Shown: positions 42,894 through 51,225 of the stretch, piece after piece | How positions within the stretch are numbered: the stretch's first letter is position 1 | How the letters are laid out: every line of letters starts with the position of its first letter | From: Treponema sp. | Lineage (GTDB): Bacteria > Spirochaetota > Spirochaetia > Treponematales > Breznakiellaceae | NCBI GenBank assembly: GCA_031275035.1 | Contig: JAISPH010000056.1 | Coordinates: 1-51,358, forward strand | DNA length: 51,358 nt | Direction: 5' to 3' | Notes under the pieces: generated by a model | The model's input: only the letters and a program-made list of their open reading frames with translations | Database searches by the model: none | What the model was told of the DNA's origin: nothing | Made by a program: the position numbers and the translations under genes

Positions 42894-44014
42894 TGGGAGA
42901 CCGTTTGTCCCTGCTTACAGGGGTACTGGGCCAATTTGTAATCTACGGCGAATTAGAAACGGCCGCGCCCTTTGGTTCCGGCCACATCAACGACACCTTC
43001 CGTTCCCGGTGGAACCAGGGAGGGACCAGGGTACAGTATCTGCACCAACGGATCAACGAACAGGTATTTGTCCGCCCCGATCAGGTAATGGAAAACATTG
43101 AGCGGGTTACCAGGCATATTGCGGAAAAACTTGCCGCCGAAGGGGCTTCCGGCATCAGCCGCCGGGTGTTGACGGTGGTTCCCTCCAGGGATGGGAAATG
43201 CTGGGCGCGGGACGCCGAAGGCGGCTGGTGGCGGACCTATTTTTTTATCGAAGGAACCCATGCCCTGGAACTGGCCTCTTCTCCCGAAGAGGCCCGGGTC
43301 CTGGGGAAGAGCGTGGGCCGCTTTCAAAAGCAGCTGGCGGATCTTGGCGGAGAACGGCTCCACGAAACCATCCCCGATTTTCACCACATGGAAAAACGGT
43401 ATCTCCGTTTTTACGAGGCCCTCTCCAGGGACGCTGCGGGCCGGGCCGGGGAGGCGGAGGCGGAAACAGCCTTTATGCGGGAGAATGAAGAACGGGGGGC
43501 CCTGCTAATCCGGGCCCTCAAGGACGGGTCCATTCCCGAGCGTATATGTCATAACGATACCAAAATGAACAATGTGCTTATGGATGATGAAAGCGGCGAG
43601 GCCCTTTGTTTGTGCGATCTGGATACGGTGATGCCCGGCGCCGGCCTCTTCGATACGGGGGATCTGATCCGTACCGTAACCACCCGGGCCGAGGAAGACG
43701 AGCGGGATCTTGCCAGGGTCAGTTTTGATCCGGTTTTTTTCCGGGCCCTCCTGGACGGCTATATCGGGGAGGCTGCGGAATTTTTGACGGAGCGGGAAAA
43801 GAGCCTCCTCCCCGAATCGGGGCGGAACATCACCCATATCATGGGTCTTCGATTTTTGACGGATTATCTTGAGGGGGATCACTACTACCACATTGACCGG
43901 CCCGGGCATAATCTGGACCGGTGCCGGAACCAGATAGCCCTTATCCGGTCTATGGACCGGCAATGGGACGAAGCGGTCCGTATCGCCGCCGAACTTTGCC
44001 AAAGGTATGTATGA
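42893..44014 (+). CDS. NahK-like N-acetylhexosamine 1-kinase
   Basis: A 373-residue aminoglycoside-phosphotransferase-fold kinase. The catalytic loop is ICHNDTKMNNVLMDD (about 217-231) and the metal motif LCDLDTVMPG (about 238-247); both match N-acetylhexosamine 1-kinase (NahK/LnpB) of the lacto-N-biose pathway. The N terminus (FGSGHINDTFRS) is the ATP-binding loop. The start ATG at 42893 overlaps the upstream stop. No lacto-N-biose phosphorylase gene is nearby. The likely role is anomeric phosphorylation of GlcNAc/GalNAc or another hexose taken up by the following transporter. Confidence 0.85.
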   Translation: MGDRLSLLTGVLGQFVIYGELETAAPFGSGHINDTFRSRWNQGGTRVQYLHQRINEQVFVRPDQVMENIERVTRHIAEKLAAEGASGISRRVLTVVPSRDGKCWARDAEGGWWRTYFFIEGTHALELASSPEEARVLGKSVGRFQKQLADLGGERLHETIPDFHHMEKRYLRFYEALSRDAAGRAGEAEAETAFMRENEERGALLIRALKDGSIPERICHNDTKMNNVLMDDESGEALCLCDLDTVMPGAGLFDTGDLIRTVTTRAEEDERDLARVSFDPVFFRALLDGYIGEAAEFLTEREKSLLPESGRNITHIMGLRFLTDYLEGDHYYHIDRPGHNLDRCRNQIALIRSMDRQWDEAVRIAAELCQRYV

Positions 44015-44030
44015 TAATTATGGATCTTAC

Positions 44031-44058
44031 AATACTTCTAAAATTATTTAGAAGTATT
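44031..44058. promoter_or_regulatory. 28-bp AT-rich perfect inverted repeat
   Basis: AATACTTCTAAA (44031-44042) and its exact reverse complement (44047-44058) flank ATTA. It lies between the kinase and the binding-protein gene and is followed by T-rich sequence. It could be an operator, a weak terminator, or a processing hairpin. Confidence 0.55.
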
Positions 44059-44079
44059 TAATTTTTTGGAGGGATGAGC

Positions 44080-45321
44080 ATGAAACGTAGTATTGTCATA
44101 GGATCGATTTTGCTGATCGCGGCCCTGTTCCTTGCCGGCTGTTCCGGTAAATCCGGCGGCGCGGGCCTGGTGTACTGGTCCATGTGGAACGAGACCGAAC
44201 CCCAGGGCCAGGTAATTGCCCGGGCGGTGGAGGCCTTTACCAAGGAAACAGGCATTAAGGTGGACATTAATTTTAACGGCCGGGATATCCGCAAGACCCT
44301 GCAGCCCGCCCTGGATTCCGGGGAGGTCATCGATATTTTTGATGAGGATATCGAGCGGGTATCCAATACCTGGGGCAACTATCTCTTGCCCCTGGATTCC
44401 TACATTGCCAAAGACTATCCCACCACCAATGGGCAGCCCTTCGCCGATGTGGTAAACAAGACCCTGCTGGATCTGGCGCGGCAGCTCGGCGGCGGTTCGG
44501 TGAGGAATATTCCCTATCAGCCGTCGGCTTTTGTAACAATGTACAACAAGGATCTCTTCCAGAAGGCGGGAATCGTTTCGGTTCCCAAAACCTGGGACGA
44601 GATGCTGGACGTCTGCGCCAAGTTAAAGGCTGCCGGGGTTATGGGCATTACCGTGGACGATGCGTACATGGCCTGCCTTTTCGGCTATACCATGGACCGC
44701 ATGATCGGCCTTGACGCCACTCTGGCCATGGTAAAGAACAATGACTTTACCGGCCCCCAGGTTCTGGCCTTCGGCCAGCTTTGGGAGAACATGGCCAGGA
44801 ACGGCTATATCAGCCAGAAGGCCGCTTCCAATATCTATCCCGCCGGACAGGTTGAAGAAATCGCCAAAGGTACGGTCGCCATGTACCTGAACGGCACCTG
44901 GCTGCCCAATGAGATTAAGGGTAACGCCCCCAACATGAAATGGGGCGCCTTTGCCTGGCCCGCCATCGCCCCCGCCGGGGACGGGATCAACGCCAACAAT
45001 TTCGGCGCCCAGAGCTTTGGAATCAACAAGAATACCAAGTACCCCGACGAGGCGTTCCGGCTCATCGTGTGGCTTACCACCGGCACATGGGACGCCGTTC
45101 TTGCGGAGGAAAGCATAGGCATCCCCATGGCCAATGCCTCCAGCTGGCCCGCGGCCCTGGCGGAAGCGAAGGCTGTGGTTGACGCCACCACCATAAGGCT
45201 TCCCTGGGCGGTGGGCATGGAGGACAGCCCCGGCATCAATGCAAAGATCAAGGAGAATTTCGCCAAGCTGATAATGGGCGATTTGAACGCTGGTCAGTTT
45301 GCCGCCAATATGGCGAAGTAG
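44080..45321 (+). CDS. Sugar ABC transporter substrate-binding lipoprotein
   Basis: A 413-residue family 1 binding protein with lipobox LAGC (Cys about residue 21). Typical features: VYWSMWNETEPQGQVIARAVEAFTKETGIKVDINF near the N terminus, SAFVTMYNKDLFQKAGI, and PKTWDEMLDVC. The ATG at 44080 (GGAGGG 6 nt upstream) is preferred over one at 44074, which is too close to the Shine-Dalgarno. A strong hairpin separates it from the permease genes. The neighbours suggest an N-acetylhexosamine-containing or related oligosaccharide, but this is inference. Confidence 0.92.
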   Translation: MKRSIVIGSILLIAALFLAGCSGKSGGAGLVYWSMWNETEPQGQVIARAVEAFTKETGIKVDINFNGRDIRKTLQPALDSGEVIDIFDEDIERVSNTWGNYLLPLDSYIAKDYPTTNGQPFADVVNKTLLDLARQLGGGSVRNIPYQPSAFVTMYNKDLFQKAGIVSVPKTWDEMLDVCAKLKAAGVMGITVDDAYMACLFGYTMDRMIGLDATLAMVKNNDFTGPQVLAFGQLWENMARNGYISQKAASNIYPAGQVEEIAKGTVAMYLNGTWLPNEIKGNAPNMKWGAFAWPAIAPAGDGINANNFGAQSFGINKNTKYPDEAFRLIVWLTTGTWDAVLAEESIGIPMANASSWPAALAEAKAVVDATTIRLPWAVGMEDSPGINAKIKENFAKLIMGDLNAGQFAANMAK

Positions 45322-45327
45322 TCTGTG

Positions 45328-45366
45328 CCGTGAAGGCGGACGCGCCGGCGAAAGCCGCCTTCACGG
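45328..45366 (+). terminator. Hairpin between binding-protein and permease genes
   Basis: A perfect 12-bp GC-rich stem (45328-45339 with 45355-45366) with a 15-nt loop starts 7 nt after the binding-protein stop. No T-run follows, so mRNA stabilisation or attenuation is more likely than full termination. Confidence 0.65.
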
Positions 45367-45411
45367 TAGGATGTATGTGCATAGCGCTGCCCGCAGGTTA
45401 AGGGGGGAAGC

Positions 45412-46338
45412 ATGTTGAAAACAAATAAACCGGTCATTGCCGTCTTTCTTACGCCGGCGGTAATCTGCTATATTCTGGTTTTTCTGTATCCAACGTTCCG
45501 TACCCTGGTAATGAGTTTTTTCAGGGTGGAAAGCGTATCGGATCCGGTGTCGAAATGGGCCTTTGCCGGTTTCGGCAACTATATCAAGCTTTTTGGGACG
45601 CCGATCTTTATCCAGTCGCTGAAAAATATCGGCAGAATCTGGTTTGCCGGCGGCTGCGGCGTTATGATCCTGGCCCTGATCTTCGCGGTGATCCTTACCA
45701 GTAATTCCGGCCGCGGCCCGATGCGGGGGGCCAAATTTTTTAGAAGCGTCATCTACCTTCCCAATGTGGTCAGCGCAGTTGCCATGGGGACCATGTGGAT
45801 CAACTATGCCTATAATTCCGACTACGGCCTGCTCCACAATATACTGGAGACCCTTCACTTTGAAACGGCAAGCCGGACTCTTTGGACGGCGCCGGGAAAT
45901 CTTTTTTGGAGCATGCTTGCCGCTTACTGCTTCGGCATGGTGGGATACCACATGCTGATATTTATGAGCGGCATCGAGCAGATACCCAAGGACTATTTTG
46001 AGGCGGCCTACCTGGAGGGGGCCAATGTGTTCCAGCGTTTTTTCCATGTAACCCTTCCCAATATGCGGGGGGTGCTCAGGACCAACCTGGTCATGTGGAC
46101 GGTGTTCACCGTGGGCTTCTTTGTATGGGGCCAGCTTTTCAGTCCCGTCAATCTTTCAAACGATACGGTGGCGCCCATGAACTATATGTACGAGCTGGTC
46201 TTCGGTTCTTCGTCTTCGACCGCCGTAGCGAGGGATTCCGGGGCCGGGGCGGCCATTGGGGTTATTCTTATGCTGATGGTGGTGGCGGTATTTCTGGCGA
46301 CCAACTTCATCGTCAAAAATGACGATGCGGAACTGTAA
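45412..46338 (+). CDS. Sugar ABC transporter permease, MalF-like
   Basis: A 308-residue inner-membrane permease with an N-terminal segment VIAVFLTPAVICYILVFLYPTFRTLVMSFF and the EAA loop YFEAAYLEGANVFQRFFHVTLPNMRGVLRTNLV. GGGGGGAA precedes the ATG by a suitable distance. The following permease starts 11 nt downstream. No ATPase is in the operon. Confidence 0.93.
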   Translation: MLKTNKPVIAVFLTPAVICYILVFLYPTFRTLVMSFFRVESVSDPVSKWAFAGFGNYIKLFGTPIFIQSLKNIGRIWFAGGCGVMILALIFAVILTSNSGRGPMRGAKFFRSVIYLPNVVSAVAMGTMWINYAYNSDYGLLHNILETLHFETASRTLWTAPGNLFWSMLAAYCFGMVGYHMLIFMSGIEQIPKDYFEAAYLEGANVFQRFFHVTLPNMRGVLRTNLVMWTVFTVGFFVWGQLFSPVNLSNDTVAPMNYMYELVFGSSSSTAVARDSGAGAAIGVILMLMVVAVFLATNFIVKNDDAEL

Positions 46339-46349
46339 GGGGGACGGCG

Positions 46350-47192
46350 ATGAGAGGAAAACTGCGGGGTTTCGGTTCCGGCGTGGGCTATCTTGTTACC
46401 GGTATCTGGGCGGCGTTTACCTTTGTGCTGATAGGCTGGGTTTTTTTCGCTTCCCTCTCAACCTCGGGCGAAATTTTTTCCGACAGCATGTTTAAGTTTG
46501 AAAGCGGTTTTCATTTTGAGAATTACATAAAGGCATGGACCACCCAGAAGGTTTCGGTCTTCTTTATGAATTCGCTTTTATATACAGCGGTATCCTGTAC
46601 AGCGATTGTGCTGATCGCCGCCCCGGCGGCTTATGCTCTTTCCCGATTCCGCTTTCCCGGATGCGGCCTTATCCAGAACATGTTTGCCGCCGCCCTGGGT
46701 ATCCCGGCGATCATGATCATCATGCCCCTCTTCGGCATGGTGTCGATGATGCGGCTTACCAACAACCGGCTGGTGCTCATGTTTCTCTATACGGCGATGA
46801 ATGTTCCCTTTGCCGTTTTCTACCTGCTGGCCTTTTTCAGGAACCTTTCCTTTACCTACGAAGAGGCGGCGGCCATTGACGGCTGTTCCCCGGTGGGAAC
46901 CTTCTGGCGCATCATGTTCCCCCTGGTGCAGCCCGGCATTATCACCGTGTCGATCTTCAACTTTATCACCATCTGGAACGAATACTTCATGTCCCTGATC
47001 TTTGCCAATAAGGCGGCGGTGCGTCCCGTGGCGGTGGGCCTCTACAGCATGATCCAGTCCATGCGTTATACCGGCGACTGGGGCGGCATGTTTGCCAGCG
47101 TGGTCATTGTATTCCTCCCCACCTTTATCCTCTATGTCCTGCTTTCGGAAAAAATTATTAAGGGAGTAACCGCCGGGGCCATTAAGGGATAG
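46350..47192 (+). CDS. Sugar ABC transporter permease, MalG-like
   Basis: A 280-residue permease, partner of the preceding one. It has the N-terminal segment GIWAAFTFVLIGWVFFASL and the EAA loop YEEAAAIDGCSPVGTFWRIMFPLVQPGIITVSIF. It ends in EKIIKGVTAGAIKG, the usual MalG-type C terminus. It stops 1 nt before the DUF5107 gene. Confidence 0.93.
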   Translation: MRGKLRGFGSGVGYLVTGIWAAFTFVLIGWVFFASLSTSGEIFSDSMFKFESGFHFENYIKAWTTQKVSVFFMNSLLYTAVSCTAIVLIAAPAAYALSRFRFPGCGLIQNMFAAALGIPAIMIIMPLFGMVSMMRLTNNRLVLMFLYTAMNVPFAVFYLLAFFRNLSFTYEEAAAIDGCSPVGTFWRIMFPLVQPGIITVSIFNFITIWNEYFMSLIFANKAAVRPVAVGLYSMIQSMRYTGDWGGMFASVVIVFLPTFILYVLLSEKIIKGVTAGAIKG

Positions 47193-47193
47193 T

Positions 47194-49311
47194 ATGACCG
47201 AAATTTATAAAGATGCGCTTAGGCTCAGGGGTTCGCCTTTGGAAGGAATGAACCCCCAGCCCTTTTTCTGCGGCGAAGCGGATCTGCCCGTGGCAGGGAC
47301 GGAGACTTTTCCTGATCATAAGCGCCTTAACTTTGGCCGGGAGACCGGTTTCCGTATGCTTCCCTACAGGCGGCAGGATCGCTACGGCAGGACCCTGACG
47401 GAGATGGAGCTTCCCCTGATTGTCATGGAAAATGAATTCCTCAGGGCCGGCTTTGTCCCTTCCCTGGGGGGCCGGCTCTGGTTCCTCTTTGATAAAAAGC
47501 GGAACCGGGACATCCTCTACCGGAACCCGGTTTTTCGGCCCGCCAATCTGGCCATCCGGGATGCATGGTTTTCCGGGGGCATCGAGTGGAACGTAGGCCG
47601 TTTTGGCCATACGGTTCATACCTGTTCTCCGGTTTTTGCCGGCGTCTGTGAAACGGAGGACGGACCGGCGCTGCGGATTTGGGAATTTGAACGCCAGACC
47701 CGGCTTTACTGGCGGCTGGAATTTGCCCTTTCGGAAAAGGCGCCGGTCCTCTATGCCTACGGGCGGATCGAAAACCCCGATCCCGATGCCAAGCCCCTTT
47801 ACTGGTGGACCAATGCGGCAGTACCCCAGGGGCCCCGGGTCCGGGTCCTTGCCGCCGCCGCCGAAGTGCTCTACATGGTTCCCGGTACGGGGCAGGTGAA
47901 AACCATGGGGGGCGCCCGGCTTCCCCGCCTGCCCGCCCTGCCGGAGGAGGACGCCAGTTATCCCGCAGCCTCGTATTATTCCAACGAATATTTTTTTCAA
48001 TGTGAAGAAAACCGCCGCGGGGGCCTCCCCTATCCTTGGGAATGCGCCGCCGGAGAAGACGGCTATGCCTATGCCGAGGCCTCCACAGCGCCCCTCCTGT
48101 ACCGGAAGATGTTCTGCTGGGGGGAAAGCCGGGGCGGCAGGCGCTGGCAGGACTTTCTCTCCCTTCCCGGCCAGGAGTATTTGGAGGTTCAGGCGGGACT
48201 TGCGCCGACCCAGCTTCATACTTCGGAGATTGAAGGATCGGGCTGCGTTGACTGGGTCCAGGCCTTTACCGCCCTGAACCTGGAGCCGGAGAAGATCCAT
48301 GGAGATTATGCCGAGGCGGCGGCCTATGCCGGGGACAGGCTGGCGGAGCGGATAGGTCCCCAGGATCTGAACCGGGTCCTGGAAAAGGCCCGGGCCGGAG
48401 CGGATATTCCGGTCCGGGAATGCCTTGCCCTGGGCAGCGGTTGGGGCGCCCTGGAACGGCTTATTCTGTCCGGCCCGGCTTCGGAGCCCTCCGCCGGAGA
48501 TTCGGCCGCCGTACCGCCGGCCCTTTCTTTTCCCGAAGAATCCGCCGGCGAGGCGGAGAAACCCTGGGCGGAACTGTTCCGTACCGGAAGCCTTCCCCTG
48601 CGCTCTCCGGCGGAGGGTCCCGGTTCTTTCGTGGTCCACCAGTCCTGGGAGACCCTTTTGGTTCAAAGCCTGGGCCGCCGGGGGGACTGGCTGACTCCCT
48701 ACCATCTGGGGGTCATCGCCTTTGAACGGGGGGAAACCCAAAAGGCCCTGTCCTATTGGGAACAGTCCCTGGGGGAAGCGGAAAATGCCTGGGCCCTGCG
48801 GAACCTTGGCTTTGCCGCCCTGCGGGAAGGGAAGGCCGAGGCGGCCCTGGATTATTACAGAAGGGCCTTTGGCCGGGACGAGGGCCGGGGGGACCAGTCG
48901 TTTGCGGAGGAGTATATTCCTCTCCTTGTTCAGCTTGGCCGCCTCGATGAAGCGGAGCGCGGCCTGGCCGCCTGCAAAAACGGCATGGACGCCGCCGGTA
49001 TGGATGGCGCCGGTTCCGGGGCGGCGGATATTGTATCCTCCTCCGGGCCCCTGCTGGACGCAGCCGCCCGGATCGCCTTTGAGCGGGGGGATGACGCTGC
49101 CCTGGACCGTTTCTTTGCCGCTGAACCGGCCCACATCCGGGAAGGAAATACTGCCCTGGCGGATCTATGGGCGGCCGGGGAACTGCGGCGGCTGACGGCG
49201 GAGGGCGTAACAGAGGCGGAAGAACGGGTCCGCAGCGCCCTGGCGGCAGGAGAACTGGAGCCGCCCCGGGAAATTGATTTTCGCATGTACACCGCAGGAA
49301 GGGTTCAATGA
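47194..49311 (+). CDS. DUF5107/TPR protein of a sugar operon
   Basis: A 705-residue cytoplasmic protein (no signal peptide). Residues about 70-340 form the DUF5107-type region, with mutarotase-like beta-sandwich patterns (NEFLRAGFVPSLGGRLWFLFDKKRNRDILY, FSGGIEWNVGRFGHTVHT, LYWWTNAAVPQGPRVRV). From about 485 to 560 there are TPR-like helices (LGVIAFERGETQKALSYWEQSLGEAENAWALRNLGFAALREGKAEAALDYYRRAF). It directly follows the permease genes, so it may bind or cleave the imported glycan, but no activity is established. A Gly/Ala/Asp insert ([15 protein letters not shown], about 593-607) is encoded by a short repeat also found at 18849. Confidence 0.8.
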   Translation: MTEIYKDALRLRGSPLEGMNPQPFFCGEADLPVAGTETFPDHKRLNFGRETGFRMLPYRRQDRYGRTLTEMELPLIVMENEFLRAGFVPSLGGRLWFLFDKKRNRDILYRNPVFRPANLAIRDAWFSGGIEWNVGRFGHTVHTCSPVFAGVCETEDGPALRIWEFERQTRLYWRLEFALSEKAPVLYAYGRIENPDPDAKPLYWWTNAAVPQGPRVRVLAAAAEVLYMVPGTGQVKTMGGARLPRLPALPEEDASYPAASYYSNEYFFQCEENRRGGLPYPWECAAGEDGYAYAEASTAPLLYRKMFCWGESRGGRRWQDFLSLPGQEYLEVQAGLAPTQLHTSEIEGSGCVDWVQAFTALNLEPEKIHGDYAEAAAYAGDRLAERIGPQDLNRVLEKARAGADIPVRECLALGSGWGALERLILSGPASEPSAGDSAAVPPALSFPEESAGEAEKPWAELFRTGSLPLRSPAEGPGSFVVHQSWETLLVQSLGRRGDWLTPYHLGVIAFERGETQKALSYWEQSLGEAENAWALRNLGFAALREGKAEAALDYYRRAFGRDEGRGDQSFAEEYIPLLVQLGRLDEAERGLAACKNGMDAAGMDGAGSGAADIVSSSGPLLDAAARIAFERGDDAALDRFFAAEPAHIREGNTALADLWAAGELRRLTAEGVTEAEERVRSALAAGELEPPREIDFRMYTAGRVQ

Positions 49312-49326
49312 CTGTAAGGAAAGGAT

Positions 49327-50163
49327 ATGATCATTGGTATTGATATAGGAAGTACCATCACCAAGGCGGTATGCCTTGAGTTTGCCAAAGGCAGTCCCGG
49401 CCGGGTTGTTAAGAGCATTAAAACCAAAGCGGCGGACGCGGTAACCTCCGCCACCGGCGCTTTCGGTAAAATGCTGGTCGAGAATGACATTGAAATCAAG
49501 GATATCAAAAAGATCATGATCACCGGCGCAGGGGCGTCGAAGATAAAGAACGATCTTTTCGGCATACCCACGGAGAAGGTTGATGAGATCCTGGCTATCG
49601 GTATTGGGGGGATGTTTCTCTCCGGCAGGGAGAACATCATCATCGCCAATATCGGAACCGGAACCGCCATCATCGAGGCAAAAAAGGACGGAATCTCCCA
49701 CTTGGGCGGTTCCGGCGTCGGGGGGGGGACCATTCTGGGGCTGGCGAAGAAGCTGCTTATGACCTCCAACTTTAACGGCATCATGGAGCTGGCGGGTCAG
49801 GGAAACCTGAATCAGGTGGACCTTCTGCTGGAGGACATCATGGATACGGACATCAGTTTCCTCAACCGGGAAGCCACGGCCTCCAACTTTGGAAAGATGC
49901 TGGACAGCGCCAGGAATGAGGACATTGCCCTGGGGATCATCAATCTGGTCTTTCAGGTTATCGGCATGCTGTCGGTGTTTGCGGCAAAGAGCAAAAGTAT
50001 AGACCGGGTCATTGTAACCGGAAACGGCAGCAAAAACCCCATAGGCAGAACTATCCTCAAGGCCATCACCGGCATCTACGCCGTGGAGTTTGAATATCCC
50101 GCAGAGGCCGAGTACACCACCGCCATCGGCGCGGGTCTGTCCTGGATTAGAGAAGAAGGATGA
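49327..50163 (+). CDS. coaW: Type II pantothenate kinase
   Basis: A 278-residue ASKHA-fold kinase catalysing the first step of coenzyme A synthesis (pantothenate to 4'-phosphopantothenate). The phosphate-1 loop is IGIDIGSTITKAV (about 3-15), then GAGASKIKNDL, the adenosine-region ANIGTGTAII, and GGSGVGGGTILGLAKKLL, which matches PanK-II enzymes (staphylococcal CoaW-like). The last segment EYTTAIGAGLSW is the family C terminus. It ends the sugar operon, 15 nt after the DUF5107 gene, although its job appears unrelated to sugar uptake. Confidence 0.88.
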   Translation: MIIGIDIGSTITKAVCLEFAKGSPGRVVKSIKTKAADAVTSATGAFGKMLVENDIEIKDIKKIMITGAGASKIKNDLFGIPTEKVDEILAIGIGGMFLSGRENIIIANIGTGTAIIEAKKDGISHLGGSGVGGGTILGLAKKLLMTSNFNGIMELAGQGNLNQVDLLLEDIMDTDISFLNREATASNFGKMLDSARNEDIALGIINLVFQVIGMLSVFAAKSKSIDRVIVTGNGSKNPIGRTILKAITGIYAVEFEYPAEAEYTTAIGAGLSWIREEG

Positions 50164-50789
50164 TGTTGAAGGCCGGACCGCCCGGGACATAGACCGGCCG
50201 GAAGATTTCCGCCCCAGTTTCTGTACCGGTACTCCCTGGAACTTTTCCGCGGCCCGGATGAGGCGAGTTCCCGGCAAGATGAGGCTAATGAAAAACCTGG
50301 GAGCAAGCCCCCGGGTATGAACCCTGCCGCAAGCAGCGGGGTATCTTCGTTCCGGGAGGAATGTGATTATAGGTGGGGTTACATACCACATTTCGTAGAC
50401 GTTGCACTGATTAACCGCCCCAAGGCTCCCCCGCGCAAGCGGGCTCTTTGATATGTACCCCACGGACGGAATCAAATCATTTCACAAAGGCAGTCCTCTG
50501 GTTCTTATAGCTTATACCGCCCCATCACCAATTCCGGCGCAGCCCGTTCTCCGTTTTTTGAAACCATCCGGCAGGACCGTAATAGAACAGGTGGAAACCC
50601 GTATTCAGGAATTAACGAAAGATGACCTGGAAATACAGGGGTGGATCAAAAACCTGGATACCATTACCGGATGAACTGACGGAATGTCGCGGGCAGTACA
50701 ACCCGCAGCTTTCACGCCTATGGGGCGGCAGGTGGTCACGGTATAATGCCATGCATTTCGAGTACCATAGCCCTGATTCTCACATCTCC
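50164..50789. other. Repeat-rich intergenic region without recognised gene
   Basis: 50317-50450 carries the inverted copy of the composite family 2 repeat (unit ATACCCCGCTGC on the minus strand, and a TATAATCACATTCC segment). Open frames across it, such as the minus-strand one beginning MWYVTPPIITFLPERR, are by-products. A 73-codon frame at 50453-50674 ends in a plausible hydrophilic helix (VETRIQELTKDDLEIQGWIK), but I do not recognise it; it could be a gene fragment. Confidence 0.5.
50317..50450. repeat. Composite interspersed repeat (family 2), inverted copy
   Basis: The reverse complement aligns by eye with 26221-26360: GGCGGTT, then ATG-GTA-GTA/CCCCAC, TAAT..CATTCC/TTTCC, GAACGAA, then ATACCCCG with a GC-rich palindrome and GGTTCAT. 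Identity is partial. Confidence 0.55.
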
Positions 50790-51225
50790 GGCGTATAGAC
50801 GTAATTCGTCTAATCGGCCCTTTCCCGGCATATATACGCAATTCGTCTAATCCCCTCACCCCCGGAAGTAAAACGAATGCGTGTTACATCCATCCGCCCG
50901 GCGATATATACGCAGTTCGTATATATCGCCCCAAAGCCGCATATAAACGTATTGCGTATATATCGCCCCTGTGCCACGTTAAACGTACTTCGTATATGTC
51001 CCGCCCGTCCCGCATACACTCCCGAAAGCGGCACGGACGCCGCTGTTTCTAGGCTGTCCGCCCCCCGCCCGGAAATAAAGCGAATGCGTGTTACATCCGC
51101 CCACCTGGATATATACGCGGTTCGTATAATCGGCCCTTTCTTGGTATAATAAACGCACTTCGTATATATCGCCCCAGTAAAAGCCCCCCTCCGCCCTTCC
51201 ATCCCGGCATATAAGCGCATTGACC
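50790..51225. repeat. Tandem array of ~37-bp units with inverted-repeat core
   Basis: Nine recognisable cores of the form ACGNANTNCGT start at 50799, 50836, 50873, 50910, 50947, 50983, about 51080, 51115 and 51153. The first six are spaced 37, 37, 37, 37 and 36 bp; 51000-51065 is degenerate, and a tenth, weaker core lies near 51215. The best units extend to TATATACG...CGTATATATCGCCCC. The core is variable and spacers are only about 12-16 nt, so this is not a CRISPR array. Confidence 0.8.

Noticed and set aside
47182..49134. 650-codon ORF antisense to the DUF5107 gene
   Set aside because: Its Gly/Pro/Arg-rich translation is a shadow of GC-rich coding sequence; the plus strand has clear domains and operon context.
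50790..51225. CRISPR array
   Set aside because: The units vary too much, spacers would be only about 12-16 nt, and no cas genes are present in the window.
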